From: Ktedonobacter robiniae
GTDB lineage: Bacteria > Chloroflexota > Ktedonobacteria > Ktedonobacterales > Ktedonobacteraceae
Reading direction: 5' to 3'
NCBI RefSeq assembly: GCF_016587375.1
Contig: NZ_BNJG01000001.1
Span: 4,036,001-4,100,000, forward strand
DNA: 64,000 nt
The translations under genes were made by a program, and so were the position numbers. This document shows, in pieces, positions 25,276-34,240 of this stretch (the first letter of the stretch is position 1; the number at the start of each line of letters is the position of its first letter). The notes below the pieces were generated by a model. It did no database searches. It was not told where the DNA came from and saw only the letters and a program-made list of their open reading frames with translations.

Positions 25276-26847
25276 TTAGTTTTTTGGTAAGGCAAGAAGC
25301 CCCATCTGATATTTCATGAGCAAAATACGGCGCACAGAGTCATCGATGTGCTGCTGGGTAATGGTGCCATCATGGAGCGCTTGCTTGATGCCTTCGATCA
25401 TGGAGGCGACCTGGCTGGCACTGGAGGCACCCATCAGTAGGTCGCAGCCTGCTGCGATGGCCAGAGCGGCTGCCTGAGACTGAGAGACGTAGTTCGTGAT
25501 GCCTTTCATTGTCAGGCTATCTGTCATAATGACGCCCTTGAAGCCAAATTCATCGCGGAGGATATTCTTGATGACCTTGGGTGAGAGCGTCGAAGGCTGG
25601 GTTGGATCGATAGCGTCGAGGATCTCATGGGTGACCATGATGGACTGGACCTTGTTTTGCTTGATCAAGGCGCGGTAGGGCGCCCAATCGACCTGTTCGA
25701 GCTCACTCTTCGAGGCGGTAATTTGCGGGATAGCAAAATGAGGATCAGTTGCCGAGCGGCCCAGGCCGGGGAAATGTTTGAGGGTGCCGACGACCTTTCC
25801 CCCTGCCTGCAAACCATCTAAATACGCGCCAGCCATCTGCGTCACCTGTTCTGGCGTGGTGCCAAAGGTTCGCTGGTCAGTATGCATTTCAGAATAGGGC
25901 AGCGTATCAACGTCGACGACTGGAGCTAGATTCATATTGATGCCATAGGAGAGCAGGTCCTGGGCGTCCTGCTGGCCCGCTGCTTTGGCCTTGGCTGGAT
26001 CATTGGAGGCTCCGATGGTGGCGGCGGAGGGTCGCATTCCATCAAGTTGGGCTAAGCGGTCGACATAGCCACCTTCCTGATCGATGGAGACGGCCATGGG
26101 GATGGTACTATTGCTCTGCATCTGCTGGATGAGCCCCTTGAGCTGGCCTTTATCTATGATGTTGCCATTGGCGTAGAAGATCAGTACCGCTCCTACTCCA
26201 TACTGACTTACCATCGTACTAATGTCTGATGCGTAGGTCGCACCCGTAAATTGCACCAGCATCATTTGACCAATTTTTTGCTCAATCGTCATGTTATGTA
26301 GAACTGTGTCAATATACTGCTGAGGCGTAATGCTTACATGCTGCTGGTTTTTCTGATTGTCCTGTAACTGCTTATTAATAGTGTGGAGTAGGTCAGGGTT
26401 ATTGGCGCTGACGGGATCTCCGAGCAGTGAGGCCCAGCCCTGGGGACCCGCAAACTGTGCTCCACCCAGGGAGAGCGCATGAAAAAGCACGATGAGTAGC
26501 AAAGGGAGGAGGATGGCCACTTTGCGCCAGGAGAATGTCTCGCCAGATGGAGAGGAGGGAAGGGACGATGTTTTGATGGTTTCCAGGGTCGCGAGTTGCG
26601 CTTTATGTTGTGCGGCGGCTACTTTGTCTTTAAAGCGTGAAAGTGCACCGGGGCTTGCCGGGCGAGGAACAACAGGGTAGACATGTGTATCAATTTCATC
26701 TGGACCCGTTGCTGGCGGCTGTGCGCCAGCCTGAAAAGCGGGCCGCATCTGTGAACTGGCATTATTTCTTGTTGGCACTGGTATCCCAGGGGGGGCATGC
26801 TTGTGTGACGGCTGTCCCTCTAATGGCCGGGAGTTTATATGAGGCAT
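25276..26847 (-). CDS. Glycoside hydrolase family 3 beta-N-acetylhexosaminidase (NagZ-like)
   Basis: The 523-residue protein is a membrane-anchored GH3 enzyme that should cleave terminal beta-N-acetylglucosamine, for example from peptidoglycan fragments. A proline-rich cytoplasmic start of about 105 residues precedes one helix (KVAILLPLLLIVLFHALSL). The catalytic domain (about 185-520) has TIEQKIGQMM, the NagZ-type loop KHFPGLGRSATDPH with its His for acid/base catalysis, and the nucleophile Asp in MTDSLTMKGI. No second GH3 domain is present, as expected for NagZ-type enzymes. The helix suggests it works outside the cell, unlike cytoplasmic NagZ of Gram-negative bacteria. It is transcribed alone, from a region shared with the divergent NACHT gene. 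Confidence 0.85.
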   Translation of the reverse strand: MPHINSRPLEGQPSHKHAPPGIPVPTRNNASSQMRPAFQAGAQPPATGPDEIDTHVYPVVPRPASPGALSRFKDKVAAAQHKAQLATLETIKTSSLPSSPSGETFSWRKVAILLPLLLIVLFHALSLGGAQFAGPQGWASLLGDPVSANNPDLLHTINKQLQDNQKNQQHVSITPQQYIDTVLHNMTIEQKIGQMMLVQFTGATYASDISTMVSQYGVGAVLIFYANGNIIDKGQLKGLIQQMQSNSTIPMAVSIDQEGGYVDRLAQLDGMRPSAATIGASNDPAKAKAAGQQDAQDLLSYGINMNLAPVVDVDTLPYSEMHTDQRTFGTTPEQVTQMAGAYLDGLQAGGKVVGTLKHFPGLGRSATDPHFAIPQITASKSELEQVDWAPYRALIKQNKVQSIMVTHEILDAIDPTQPSTLSPKVIKNILRDEFGFKGVIMTDSLTMKGITNYVSQSQAAALAIAAGCDLLMGASSASQVASMIEGIKQALHDGTITQQHIDDSVRRILLMKYQMGLLALPKN

Positions 26848-27318
26848 AAACGGGCGAGCCCTTTCGCTAAAATCTTTTTCTTCGTAAATAGTAGTATATA
26901 ATACTATAAATATGAGAAGCCCGAAAAAGGTTGCTCTATTATCTCTAACGCGCCTATGCGTCTGATGGTCTCAGCAACATAGAGGACTTACCCTGTAGAC
27001 GTCGATGTCTAGCATGCGAGTTTAGTGCCATCCCTGAGATGCGCGAGAGATTGCGAAAAGGTAGCTCTTTGTCCCCTATTATAAAGATCGCTTCAGGCGG
27101 ATATTTGTAACACTCTTTTCATGATAACGTTGGTGACAACGTGTACGTTTGGCAAACTCAGGAAGTGCGACTGGGAGATGCTCGCACTGATGATGATACC
27201 ACATTGCTGAGCTTCCCTGGCGTGTTTTACCGTAGTGGTCTACATGCGTGCTTGTTCAGAATCAAAAACTGGGCTATACTGTTTTTACCATATTGCTACG
27301 AAAGGTTTCTGGGTCACT
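26848..27318. promoter_or_regulatory. Divergent promoter region
   Basis: This 471-bp region between the divergent GH3 and NACHT-HEAT genes has no supported gene. An AT-rich patch with TATAAT at 26897-26902 (readable as a -10-like element on both strands) lies 45-50 bp before the GH3 start. No convincing -35 partner was seen. Confidence 0.3.
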
Positions 27319-30300
27319 ATGCTACAGGAGCAACCATTCGTGCAGCCTCCTTTGCCACGTGGGAGCCGCGACGCACGTAAGCTCTCCAAGACACGCACGC
27401 TACCACAGCGGATATTGAGGAGCCTGCTCTTTGCCTTCGGAGTGTTGTTGGGGGCGGGGCTGGTCCTGGTCCTGGTCCTCTTGCTGCTCAATACCCAGCA
27501 TCATCCGGGGGGAGCCAGCATCTCCTCTGCGTTAGCATTGCTTCTGCACGCGCCTCTCTTGCTGATCTTGTTGTGCCTCCTGTTTATAGCGACCTTTGGC
27601 AGCACGCTCTTTGGAACGCGTTTATATGCGCTCTGGCGCTATGCCCGCGCCGTAGAGCAGGTCCAGAAACGCTTTCAACTCCTCTACACGCCCCTGGAGG
27701 CTATGGCCAACATCCGCCCAACGGCCGAGCAGAACCATCATGAAGTAACGGCACCAACGATTGCGGTGCAGAGCGAACATGTCTCTATTCTTGATCTCTT
27801 AGAGCAGAGCTATGCGCATCAATTGATTCTCGGGGTTCCGGGGGCCGGGAAAACAATGGCGCTGCGCGTCTATCAATATCGCGCGGTGACTCACCCCTGG
27901 CGCCTCATCTTTCGTCGAGGCTATATTCCCGTATTTGTACCTATGAAGAACTATAGCCTTTATCTCAAGCGCTATAGCGAGGTTCCGCAAGAAGCCTGGG
28001 TCGATAGCAATATTGGCCTGCTCAGCTTTTTACAGGAGAGCGACCTACCAGGCATGGAGCACCTGGCTCCGTATTTACGCCAGCTCGCGCAGCAGGGACG
28101 CCTCCTGCTGCTGTGTGATGGCCTTAATGAGGTGGATAGTAATTACCTGACCTACGTGAGCCATGAAATGGCTGAGCTGATGCTGCACTCAAAGAACCGC
28201 CTGGTGATGACGTGTCGCGAGATTGATTATCGTGAGCAGCCTGAGTTTATGCGCCTGGTCGCGCGCGGTCAGGCGGCCTGTGCCACTATTTATCCTTTGC
28301 AGCCGGAGCAGATCCAGCAATTTATTGAGCGCTATATCGTCGTTCAGGATCAACCATGGCGTCATACTGCTGGTCAGATTATGCAGGTGATTGATCGTAG
28401 CCGCTTGCGCTACCACTGCACCAATCCCATGATGCTCTTTACCCTTATGGAGATCATTGATCAGATAGGCGTCGAGCGTGGGAAGCAGATTGACACGCGT
28501 GGTCGTCTCCTGCGCGAATCGGTTGTGCAGCTTGTCGCGCGTGAGCGGCGGCAGGGGCGTTGGCAAGGGAGCGAACTGCGCGAACAACTGGTGATCCGCT
28601 TTTTGAGCGTGGTGGCCTGCGCGGCGCGCTGGGCCAATGATCGCAACGCGATTCAGCTCTCGGTTTCGAGCGCCAGTGGGCGCTGGCGCGAGGCTGAACT
28701 GGAGGCTTTCGCTGACGAGCTTATTATCTGGCTCAACGAAAATCCTGCCCAGGGTCCCTATCCAGATATTGAGGAGCCTGATGCGCTGGAGGAGATGCGC
28801 GACGATCTGCCGCAGCTCTTACAATTCACGATGACCGCGGACCTGATAGATATTAGCCCCAATGGCGTGTTGAGCTTTCGACATGAGCTGATCGCTGAGT
28901 ATTTTGTCGCCGAGTACTTTCAGGCGGCTGAGCAGCAGACTACAAAGCCAGAGATCCGCGAGGAACTCCTGGAAAACGTTGGGCGCTGGAGCGAGCCAGT
29001 CGCGATCTGGGCGGGCTTGCTGGATGATCCATTGGTGCTAGCCGAGCAGCTCGGCTCGCGTGGCCTGGAGAATCGTGTCCACCTGCTCCAGGCTTTGTCC
29101 CTGGCCCTGGTATGTGTTGGCGTGCTCTGGACGCCACCCCAGGCCGATGCCAAGCGCCTGGTGATGCTCCCGCCAAGCGTTGAGGAGGCGCTCTCCATTG
29201 CGGTACGCAACCGGGCCGCGCGCGAAGAGTTGGCGCGTATCTTCACGCGTTGCGCTGAGGAGGGAGGGCAGGAGGTCTATCGCTCGCTCCTACCACTGAT
29301 TATGGTGGCGGGTGTTGATGACCTGTTGCTGCTGCTTGATAAGGCTGTGGTCCCAGTCTTGCTGTTTTCTTTCCTGGAAGATGTGGTAGATGATGTGGCC
29401 TATGAGGCGCAGGTGAAGCACTTGACCCAGGTGCTAGGCCGATTTGGGGCCGTTGTGGTCGATCACGCGGTCGAACTCAGTCGCCCCCATGCTGAACGGA
29501 GTACGCGTATGCGCGCCTCCGCGGTCAATATTCTGGGTGGCACCTATCATCCACGCGCTGTTGAACCGCTGATTGAGCGGCTTCAGGACACTGATATCTT
29601 TGTGATGCGACGTGCGACCAATGCTCTCTATCGCCTTGGGCCAGAGTTGACGCTTAAGCGCCTGCTCCAGGTGGTGGAGCAACGCGATGCAACCGTCGCA
29701 ACGGTCTACATGCATTTAGCGGCCCTGGCCATTTTAGAACGTTTTATGAGTGGTCAGGATATGCAACGGCGTGTCACGCAAATGCAATATCTGCGCATCG
29801 TGGAAGCGATTGTGCCAATGCTGACCTCTAATTATCAGCAGGAGCCACAGACGCAGCAGCGGGCACGCGATATACTTGTCCGGCAGGCCCTCCAGGAGGA
29901 GGGGGCCAGTTCGCGCGCTGATCGGGGCGAAAAGGTGATTGATGCCTTGCTCCTGTACCTTCCCTCGCAAAATGAGGTGGCGGTGGGGAATGTGGTCCAG
30001 GCCTTGCGCGCGATAGGTCCGCTGACAACACCGAAACTGCTGCCGTTCTTGCGCCAGCCCTCTGAGGAGGTGCGCTTGCGTGTGCTGGACGTCTTGAAGG
30101 AGACACGCGACCTGGAGGCGCTACCTGATGTGCTGCAACTGCTTACGGAAGCGGGGCCAACTCTGGTCCGGCGCGTCTCTGAGACGCTCTATGCCTATGC
30201 TCCTGACAGCATTCCAGGTTTATTGGAAAGTATTCTACACGCTACGCGTGAGGATAGCGCTGAGCGTGCGGCAAGTATTTTGAAGCTGATCGGTGAACCC

Positions 30301-32598
30301 GCCATCGCGCCGATGATTGAGGCCCTCTCTCCCGTCGTTCTAGGACGGACACGTATCCTGGTGCAGGTCCTGGCTGATATGCATGCGACACAGGCTGTCA
30401 CACGCTTTATTGAACTGGTGCAAACTCCCCCTGATGAGCCATTGCTGACCATTGCGCTGGTACGAGCCCTGAGCCAATTTCGCGAGCCACATGTCGTCTC
30501 CCCTCTCTTACAGATGCTGACGAGTACGCATCCGCAAATTCTGGAAGAGGCGATTGAAGCCTTGAGCCAGCTAGGCGAGGTGGCGTTGCCCGCGCTGATC
30601 GATGCGCTTGATACTTCTCATCCATCTCAGCAGGTGCAGCGTGTACAGCGGGCGATCCTGGGTATGAATCCCTTCCCTGGCGAAGAGCTTATCGAGGCCC
30701 TGGCGCTCAGCAGCGATAGCCAGGCAAGTGCCTTGCTCACGATCTTTCGTATGCGCGCAGACAAATCGGCGGATGTGCTGGTGCAACACCTGCTCTCTCC
30801 CGATCAACGCATCCAGTCCTATCTCTATCAGGCACTGGAGGAGCTACCAGGCGTGGCGGTCGTACCTGCACTAATCAATGGCCTGGCCCAGCCAGCATTG
30901 CGTGAGCCTCTCTCTCCCCTGCTGCTCAAACATCCCGATGTCGCCATTGCGCGCCTGGTCGAATTGCTAGGAGCGGAAGAACTGGGGGAGGTGGCGGCAG
31001 AGCTTTTACCGCGCTTTGGTCCCGGAATTTTGCGGCCCTTAGTGGAAGGCCTGGACGATAGGCGTCAGGTGGCGTGTACACGGGCACAGGAGGTGATCGT
31101 GGCTCTTGTGCATCAACATGGCGATACACAGACAATGCTGACTGCGCTGGTCAAGCTCTTTGCTCTCATTCTTCCTGATCGTGTACGCGAGGTACTTTTT
31201 TATGTCTTGACCAATGAGCTTGCTGCTATCAGTCTACCTGCTTTATTGGAGGGGCTGGAAACTGCCCAGTTGCTCGAAGGGGTCGCGGAAGCTCTCAAGC
31301 GCCTGGTCTACCTCCAGGAACACCGCGAGCGTGTACTTGATAGCCTGGTTGAAGCGCTCAAGGATGGCGAGCGCCGGCGAGGGGCGATGCTTACTCTTGT
31401 GCAGATTGGCGCACCGGCCGTTCCCAAAATGGGCGAGCTGATTACCTCGCATGACGCGATGCTGGTGCGCTCCTCAAAGGAGGTCTTGCGTGACCTGGGC
31501 GTTGTTGCTTTGCCTTTTATCATGAGTGCCTTGAGTGATTATACCTCGCTGGAGCGGCGTGAGGCGGCGCTTGAGGTCTTCAATACCATGTCTCCTCAGA
31601 ATATCAAGGAGCAACTGGTGACGCAGCTTTCGCATGATGATCCCTCTGACATGGGAATGGCTGTCACACTCTTGTTACAGCGCATCATGGGAGAGTCTGA
31701 CGCTTTCGGTGATCGGGCCATGGTCTCTGATCTAATTGCGCATATCCAGACCCATACGGAGGAGACAACAAACCTGCGTCTCCTGGCCCTGCTCTTGTTG
31801 CTGGGTGAGCCATTGATCGTTACGCCACTGCTCCAGGCGCTGGATAGCGACCCACGCCAGAGCAAGCTTCTGACGGCCCTCTTTTTACTGCTAGGGAGGT
31901 CCGCCCAGGATGAAGCACTCCAGGTGTTTAAGCGAGGGGAGACAGCGCTGGAGCTGCGCGAGGAACTGGCTGCGGTGCTTGGGATGAATACGATGTCGGG
32001 TGTTATTCAGGAATATGCCCAGAGCACGCATCTCTATGGCCCTGGTGCTTCTCGTCCTGGGATGCAGCAAATGGAGCGGCTCTCAGTGGCTTTACGTGCC
32101 CTGGGCGGTTTGCTCGCGGGTGGTCAGTGGGATGTGCCGCGTTTACGCGAGTTGCGCGAGCGCATACCCGAGGGCGCGCCAGAGCATGAACTCTTCAGCA
32201 TGCTCCTGGGGGTACGCTATGGTCCCCAGATTCAGCAGCTCAAGCGTGCTTTGCGGGATGAGCAAGAGACGCACGAAAAGCAATTGCTTCTGGTTATTCA
32301 GCAGGCACAAGCCGAAAAAGAGCGCGCTGATAAGCTTGATAGTCAACTGGAGGAGTTAAAACAGGAGCATACTGAGCGTGAGGGTGACCTTGAACGCGGC
32401 AAACGCGAGCGACAGAAAATGCAGGGAAATATTACACAGTTGACGCGTGAGAATGACTCACTGTCCGCGCGCCTGGAGCAGATGACGCGTGAGCGCGATA
32501 GCTTGCAGCGTGAGCGCGATACGTTGAGCGGGCAACTGCGAGCATTTACGGGTGAACCCTCTTCATCTGCGGATACCAGGCGCTCAAAGAGGCGTTAA
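27319..32598 (+). CDS. Membrane NACHT NTPase with HEAT repeats and C-terminal coiled coil
   Basis: This protein of about 1,759 residues is a STAND-class signalling NTPase. Two membrane helices lie at about residues 35-58 and 75-95. The NACHT domain follows, with P-loop GVPGAGKT at 172-179 and Walker B LLLLCDGLNEVDS near 262-275. From about 610 to 1620 there is a long array of HEAT-like helical repeats (motifs such as AVEPLIERLQDTD and ALPALIDALDTS), a typical sensor or scaffold surface. The last 110 residues are a coiled coil (heptads rich in Glu, Arg, Lys, Gln). ATG 27319 with AAAGG upstream is preferred; a GTG 84 nt earlier is possible. Downstream lie the IscB element and a kinase gene in the same direction. 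NACHT proteins serve in bacterial signalling, multicellular development or antiphage defence; which applies here is unknown. Confidence 0.8.
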   Translation: MLQEQPFVQPPLPRGSRDARKLSKTRTLPQRILRSLLFAFGVLLGAGLVLVLVLLLLNTQHHPGGASISSALALLLHAPLLLILLCLLFIATFGSTLFGTRLYALWRYARAVEQVQKRFQLLYTPLEAMANIRPTAEQNHHEVTAPTIAVQSEHVSILDLLEQSYAHQLILGVPGAGKTMALRVYQYRAVTHPWRLIFRRGYIPVFVPMKNYSLYLKRYSEVPQEAWVDSNIGLLSFLQESDLPGMEHLAPYLRQLAQQGRLLLLCDGLNEVDSNYLTYVSHEMAELMLHSKNRLVMTCREIDYREQPEFMRLVARGQAACATIYPLQPEQIQQFIERYIVVQDQPWRHTAGQIMQVIDRSRLRYHCTNPMMLFTLMEIIDQIGVERGKQIDTRGRLLRESVVQLVARERRQGRWQGSELREQLVIRFLSVVACAARWANDRNAIQLSVSSASGRWREAELEAFADELIIWLNENPAQGPYPDIEEPDALEEMRDDLPQLLQFTMTADLIDISPNGVLSFRHELIAEYFVAEYFQAAEQQTTKPEIREELLENVGRWSEPVAIWAGLLDDPLVLAEQLGSRGLENRVHLLQALSLALVCVGVLWTPPQADAKRLVMLPPSVEEALSIAVRNRAAREELARIFTRCAEEGGQEVYRSLLPLIMVAGVDDLLLLLDKAVVPVLLFSFLEDVVDDVAYEAQVKHLTQVLGRFGAVVVDHAVELSRPHAERSTRMRASAVNILGGTYHPRAVEPLIERLQDTDIFVMRRATNALYRLGPELTLKRLLQVVEQRDATVATVYMHLAALAILERFMSGQDMQRRVTQMQYLRIVEAIVPMLTSNYQQEPQTQQRARDILVRQALQEEGASSRADRGEKVIDALLLYLPSQNEVAVGNVVQALRAIGPLTTPKLLPFLRQPSEEVRLRVLDVLKETRDLEALPDVLQLLTEAGPTLVRRVSETLYAYAPDSIPGLLESILHATREDSAERAASILKLIGEPAIAPMIEALSPVVLGRTRILVQVLADMHATQAVTRFIELVQTPPDEPLLTIALVRALSQFREPHVVSPLLQMLTSTHPQILEEAIEALSQLGEVALPALIDALDTSHPSQQVQRVQRAILGMNPFPGEELIEALALSSDSQASALLTIFRMRADKSADVLVQHLLSPDQRIQSYLYQALEELPGVAVVPALINGLAQPALREPLSPLLLKHPDVAIARLVELLGAEELGEVAAELLPRFGPGILRPLVEGLDDRRQVACTRAQEVIVALVHQHGDTQTMLTALVKLFALILPDRVREVLFYVLTNELAAISLPALLEGLETAQLLEGVAEALKRLVYLQEHRERVLDSLVEALKDGERRRGAMLTLVQIGAPAVPKMGELITSHDAMLVRSSKEVLRDLGVVALPFIMSALSDYTSLERREAALEVFNTMSPQNIKEQLVTQLSHDDPSDMGMAVTLLLQRIMGESDAFGDRAMVSDLIAHIQTHTEETTNLRLLALLLLLGEPLIVTPLLQALDSDPRQSKLLTALFLLLGRSAQDEALQVFKRGETALELREELAAVLGMNTMSGVIQEYAQSTHLYGPGASRPGMQQMERLSVALRALGGLLAGGQWDVPRLRELRERIPEGAPEHELFSMLLGVRYGPQIQQLKRALRDEQETHEKQLLLVIQQAQAEKERADKLDSQLEELKQEHTEREGDLERGKRERQKMQGNITQLTRENDSLSARLEQMTRERDSLQRERDTLSGQLRAFTGEPSSSADTRRSKRR

Positions 32599-32639
32599 CA
32601 TGTTCTTCATCAAAACGAACAATCGTAAGCGAGCTGGCA

Positions 32640-32908
32640 TACGCCGTTTTTCGATGCTAGAAGGTATGAGTCAGGAACCCCATGCCTAAAGGCAGGGGCT
32701 TGTTTCGGCAAGCCTGGACCTGACCAGTCTCAGTCTTGAAACACAGGCTACGTTAGGAATGAAATTAGGTACGTTGGGGTGCTTTGCCAGCCCCAACCGC
32801 TACGGCGCAGCATTAAACAGGTGTAGAGGGTGAAGCCAGTGTGTTGTGCGTTAAACCGTTCGCTAACATTGACGAGGCAAACATCACCTACGAAAGTAGA
32901 GGCTCAAC
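32640..32908 (+). ncRNA. omegaRNA (HEARO) of IscB
   Basis: About 230-270 nt directly upstream of iscB have no reading frame but much potential RNA structure: a hairpin with CCCC/TGCC arms and a TAAA loop at 32678-32698, a TTGGGG...CCCCAA stem near 32774-32797, and CTAC-GAAA-GTAG with a GNRA-type loop at 32890-32901, just before the iscB start codon. Size, position and orientation match HEARO RNAs, which serve as the guide-bearing omegaRNA of IscB nucleases. By family knowledge the guide lies at the 5' end, just outside the left end of the element, roughly before 32675. The exact 5' end is not resolved here. Confidence 0.75.
32678..32699 (+). repeat. Left subterminal repeat/hairpin of IscB element
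   Basis: This is a 22-bp sequence with stem arms CCCC-TGCC and GGCA-GGGG around a TAAA loop and one bulged A. It repeats in direct orientation with three mismatches at 34187-34208. Confidence 0.75.
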
Positions 32909-34198
32909 TTGAGCAACGTTTTTGTGATTGATAGTAACTACAAACCATTACATCCGGTGCATCCAGCACGTGCAAGGCTCTTGCTCACGCAAGGCAAAGC
33001 CGCCGTGTTTCGACGTTACCCGTTTACCCTTGTGCTGAAGCGGGTAGTTGAACAGCCAGAGGTGCAACCCTTGCGCCTCAAACTCGATCCTGGCAGTAAA
33101 ACAACAGGTATTGCCCTGGTGAATGATGCCAACGGGAAGGTTGTTTTCGCGGCTGAACTTCACCATCGTGGGCATGCCATTAAAGACAGCCTGGAGAGTA
33201 GGCGTACAGTTCGTCGTGGCAGAAGAAATCGCAAAACACGCTATCGTAAGCCACGATTTCAGAATCGAAAAAGAAAGAAGGGATGGTTGCCGCCATCGTT
33301 AGAAAGTCGGCTTGCCAATATCCTGACGTGTGTAGCTCGTTTGTGTCGCTATGCCCCCATTGAAGCTATGAGCCAGGAATTGGTGAAATTTGATTTGCAA
33401 CTGATGGAGAACCCTGATATTGCAGGCGTGCAATATCAGCAAGGCACCTTGCAAGGCTACGAAGTCAGGGAATACTTGCTCGAAAAATGGGAGCGAACCT
33501 GTGCCTATTGTGGCAAACAAAATATTCCGTTGCAAATCGAGCATATTCATCCTCGCGCCAACGGTGGCACGCATAGGATCAGCAATCTTACGCTAGCTTG
33601 CGAGCCGTGCAATCTCGCCAAAGGCACTCAGGAAATCGAAATATTCTTAAAAAAGAAGCCAGATGTGCTCAAGCGTATTCTGGCTCAGGTGAAAAGGCCC
33701 CTCAAGGATGCCGCTGCTGTCAATTCCACACGTTTTGCATTGCTCGAACGATTGAAAACCTTTGGCTTGCCTGTCGAGTGTGGCAGTGGAGGATTGACCA
33801 AGTACAACCGCACCACAAGAGGCTTGCCAAAAACACACTGGCTGGATGCCGCTTGCGTAGGCAAGAGTACACCTGATGTCTTAGTGCATAAAGGGAACAT
33901 CCCTTTGCTGATTACAGCCACAGGGCACGGAAGAAGGCAAATGTGCATACCTGATAAATATGGATTTCCTGCAAAACACAAACAACGCAAAAAGACATTT
34001 CTTGGATATCGCACAGGCGATATGGTGAAAGTCATTACACCCAAAGGAACGTTTGAGGGGAAAATTGCTATTCGTCATCGGCCTTCGTTTCGGCTTGGGA
34101 AGGTCGATATCCACCCTAAATATATGCGCCGAGTACATCAAGCCGATGGCTATGAGTATAGAAGCAAAGGAGTGCGCAATGTTCCTCCACATGTCTAA
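32909..34198 (+). CDS. iscB: IscB RNA-guided DNA endonuclease
   Basis: The 429-residue protein has the full IscB layout. The N-terminal PLMP-type domain (YKPLHPVHPARARLL, residues 11-25) is followed by RuvC-I with Asp60 (LKLDPGSKTTG), an arginine-rich bridge helix (RRGRRNRKTRYRK, 102-114), RuvC-II with Glu157 (SQELVKFD), an inserted HNH domain (CAYCG 198-202, EHIHP 211-215, SNLTLACEPCN 225-235) and RuvC-III with His310/Asp313 (THWLDA). The C-terminal part (MCIPDKYGFPAKH, GYRTGDMVKVITPKG) matches the target-adjacent-motif-reading domain. All catalytic residues I can place are present, so it is probably active in cutting DNA guided by the omegaRNA encoded just upstream. It starts at TTG 32909 against the RNA 3' end. 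The stop codon lies inside the right end repeat. IscB is the ancestral relative of Cas9; its known role is linked to transposon maintenance. Confidence 0.92.
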   Translation: MSNVFVIDSNYKPLHPVHPARARLLLTQGKAAVFRRYPFTLVLKRVVEQPEVQPLRLKLDPGSKTTGIALVNDANGKVVFAAELHHRGHAIKDSLESRRTVRRGRRNRKTRYRKPRFQNRKRKKGWLPPSLESRLANILTCVARLCRYAPIEAMSQELVKFDLQLMENPDIAGVQYQQGTLQGYEVREYLLEKWERTCAYCGKQNIPLQIEHIHPRANGGTHRISNLTLACEPCNLAKGTQEIEIFLKKKPDVLKRILAQVKRPLKDAAAVNSTRFALLERLKTFGLPVECGSGGLTKYNRTTRGLPKTHWLDAACVGKSTPDVLVHKGNIPLLITATGHGRRQMCIPDKYGFPAKHKQRKKTFLGYRTGDMVKVITPKGTFEGKIAIRHRPSFRLGKVDIHPKYMRRVHQADGYEYRSKGVRNVPPHV

Positions 34199-34208
34199 AG
34201 CCAGGGGC
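34187..34208 (+). repeat. Right subterminal repeat of IscB element
   Basis: This 22-bp sequence matches the left copy at 19 of 22 positions, in the same orientation, and contains the iscB stop codon (34196-34198). Two mismatches weaken its stem relative to the left copy. Confidence 0.75.
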
Positions 34209-34240
34209 ACCCACATTGCGCGATTTTATGGTGGATATCT

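Larger units (their letters stand above)
32640..34220 (+). mobile_element. IscB element (IS200/IS605-like, non-autonomous)
   Basis: This compact unit consists of a HEARO/omegaRNA region and one iscB gene, inserted between the NACHT-HEAT and kinase genes. Near each end lies a copy of a 22-bp sequence in the same orientation (32678-32699 and 34187-34208, 19 of 22 identical), able to form a small hairpin around TAAA. That matches the subterminal hairpins bound by the HUH transposase TnpA in IS200/IS605 elements. No tnpA gene is in the window, so movement would need TnpA in trans. The outer limits given are approximate, since these elements make no target duplication. Confidence 0.7.
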
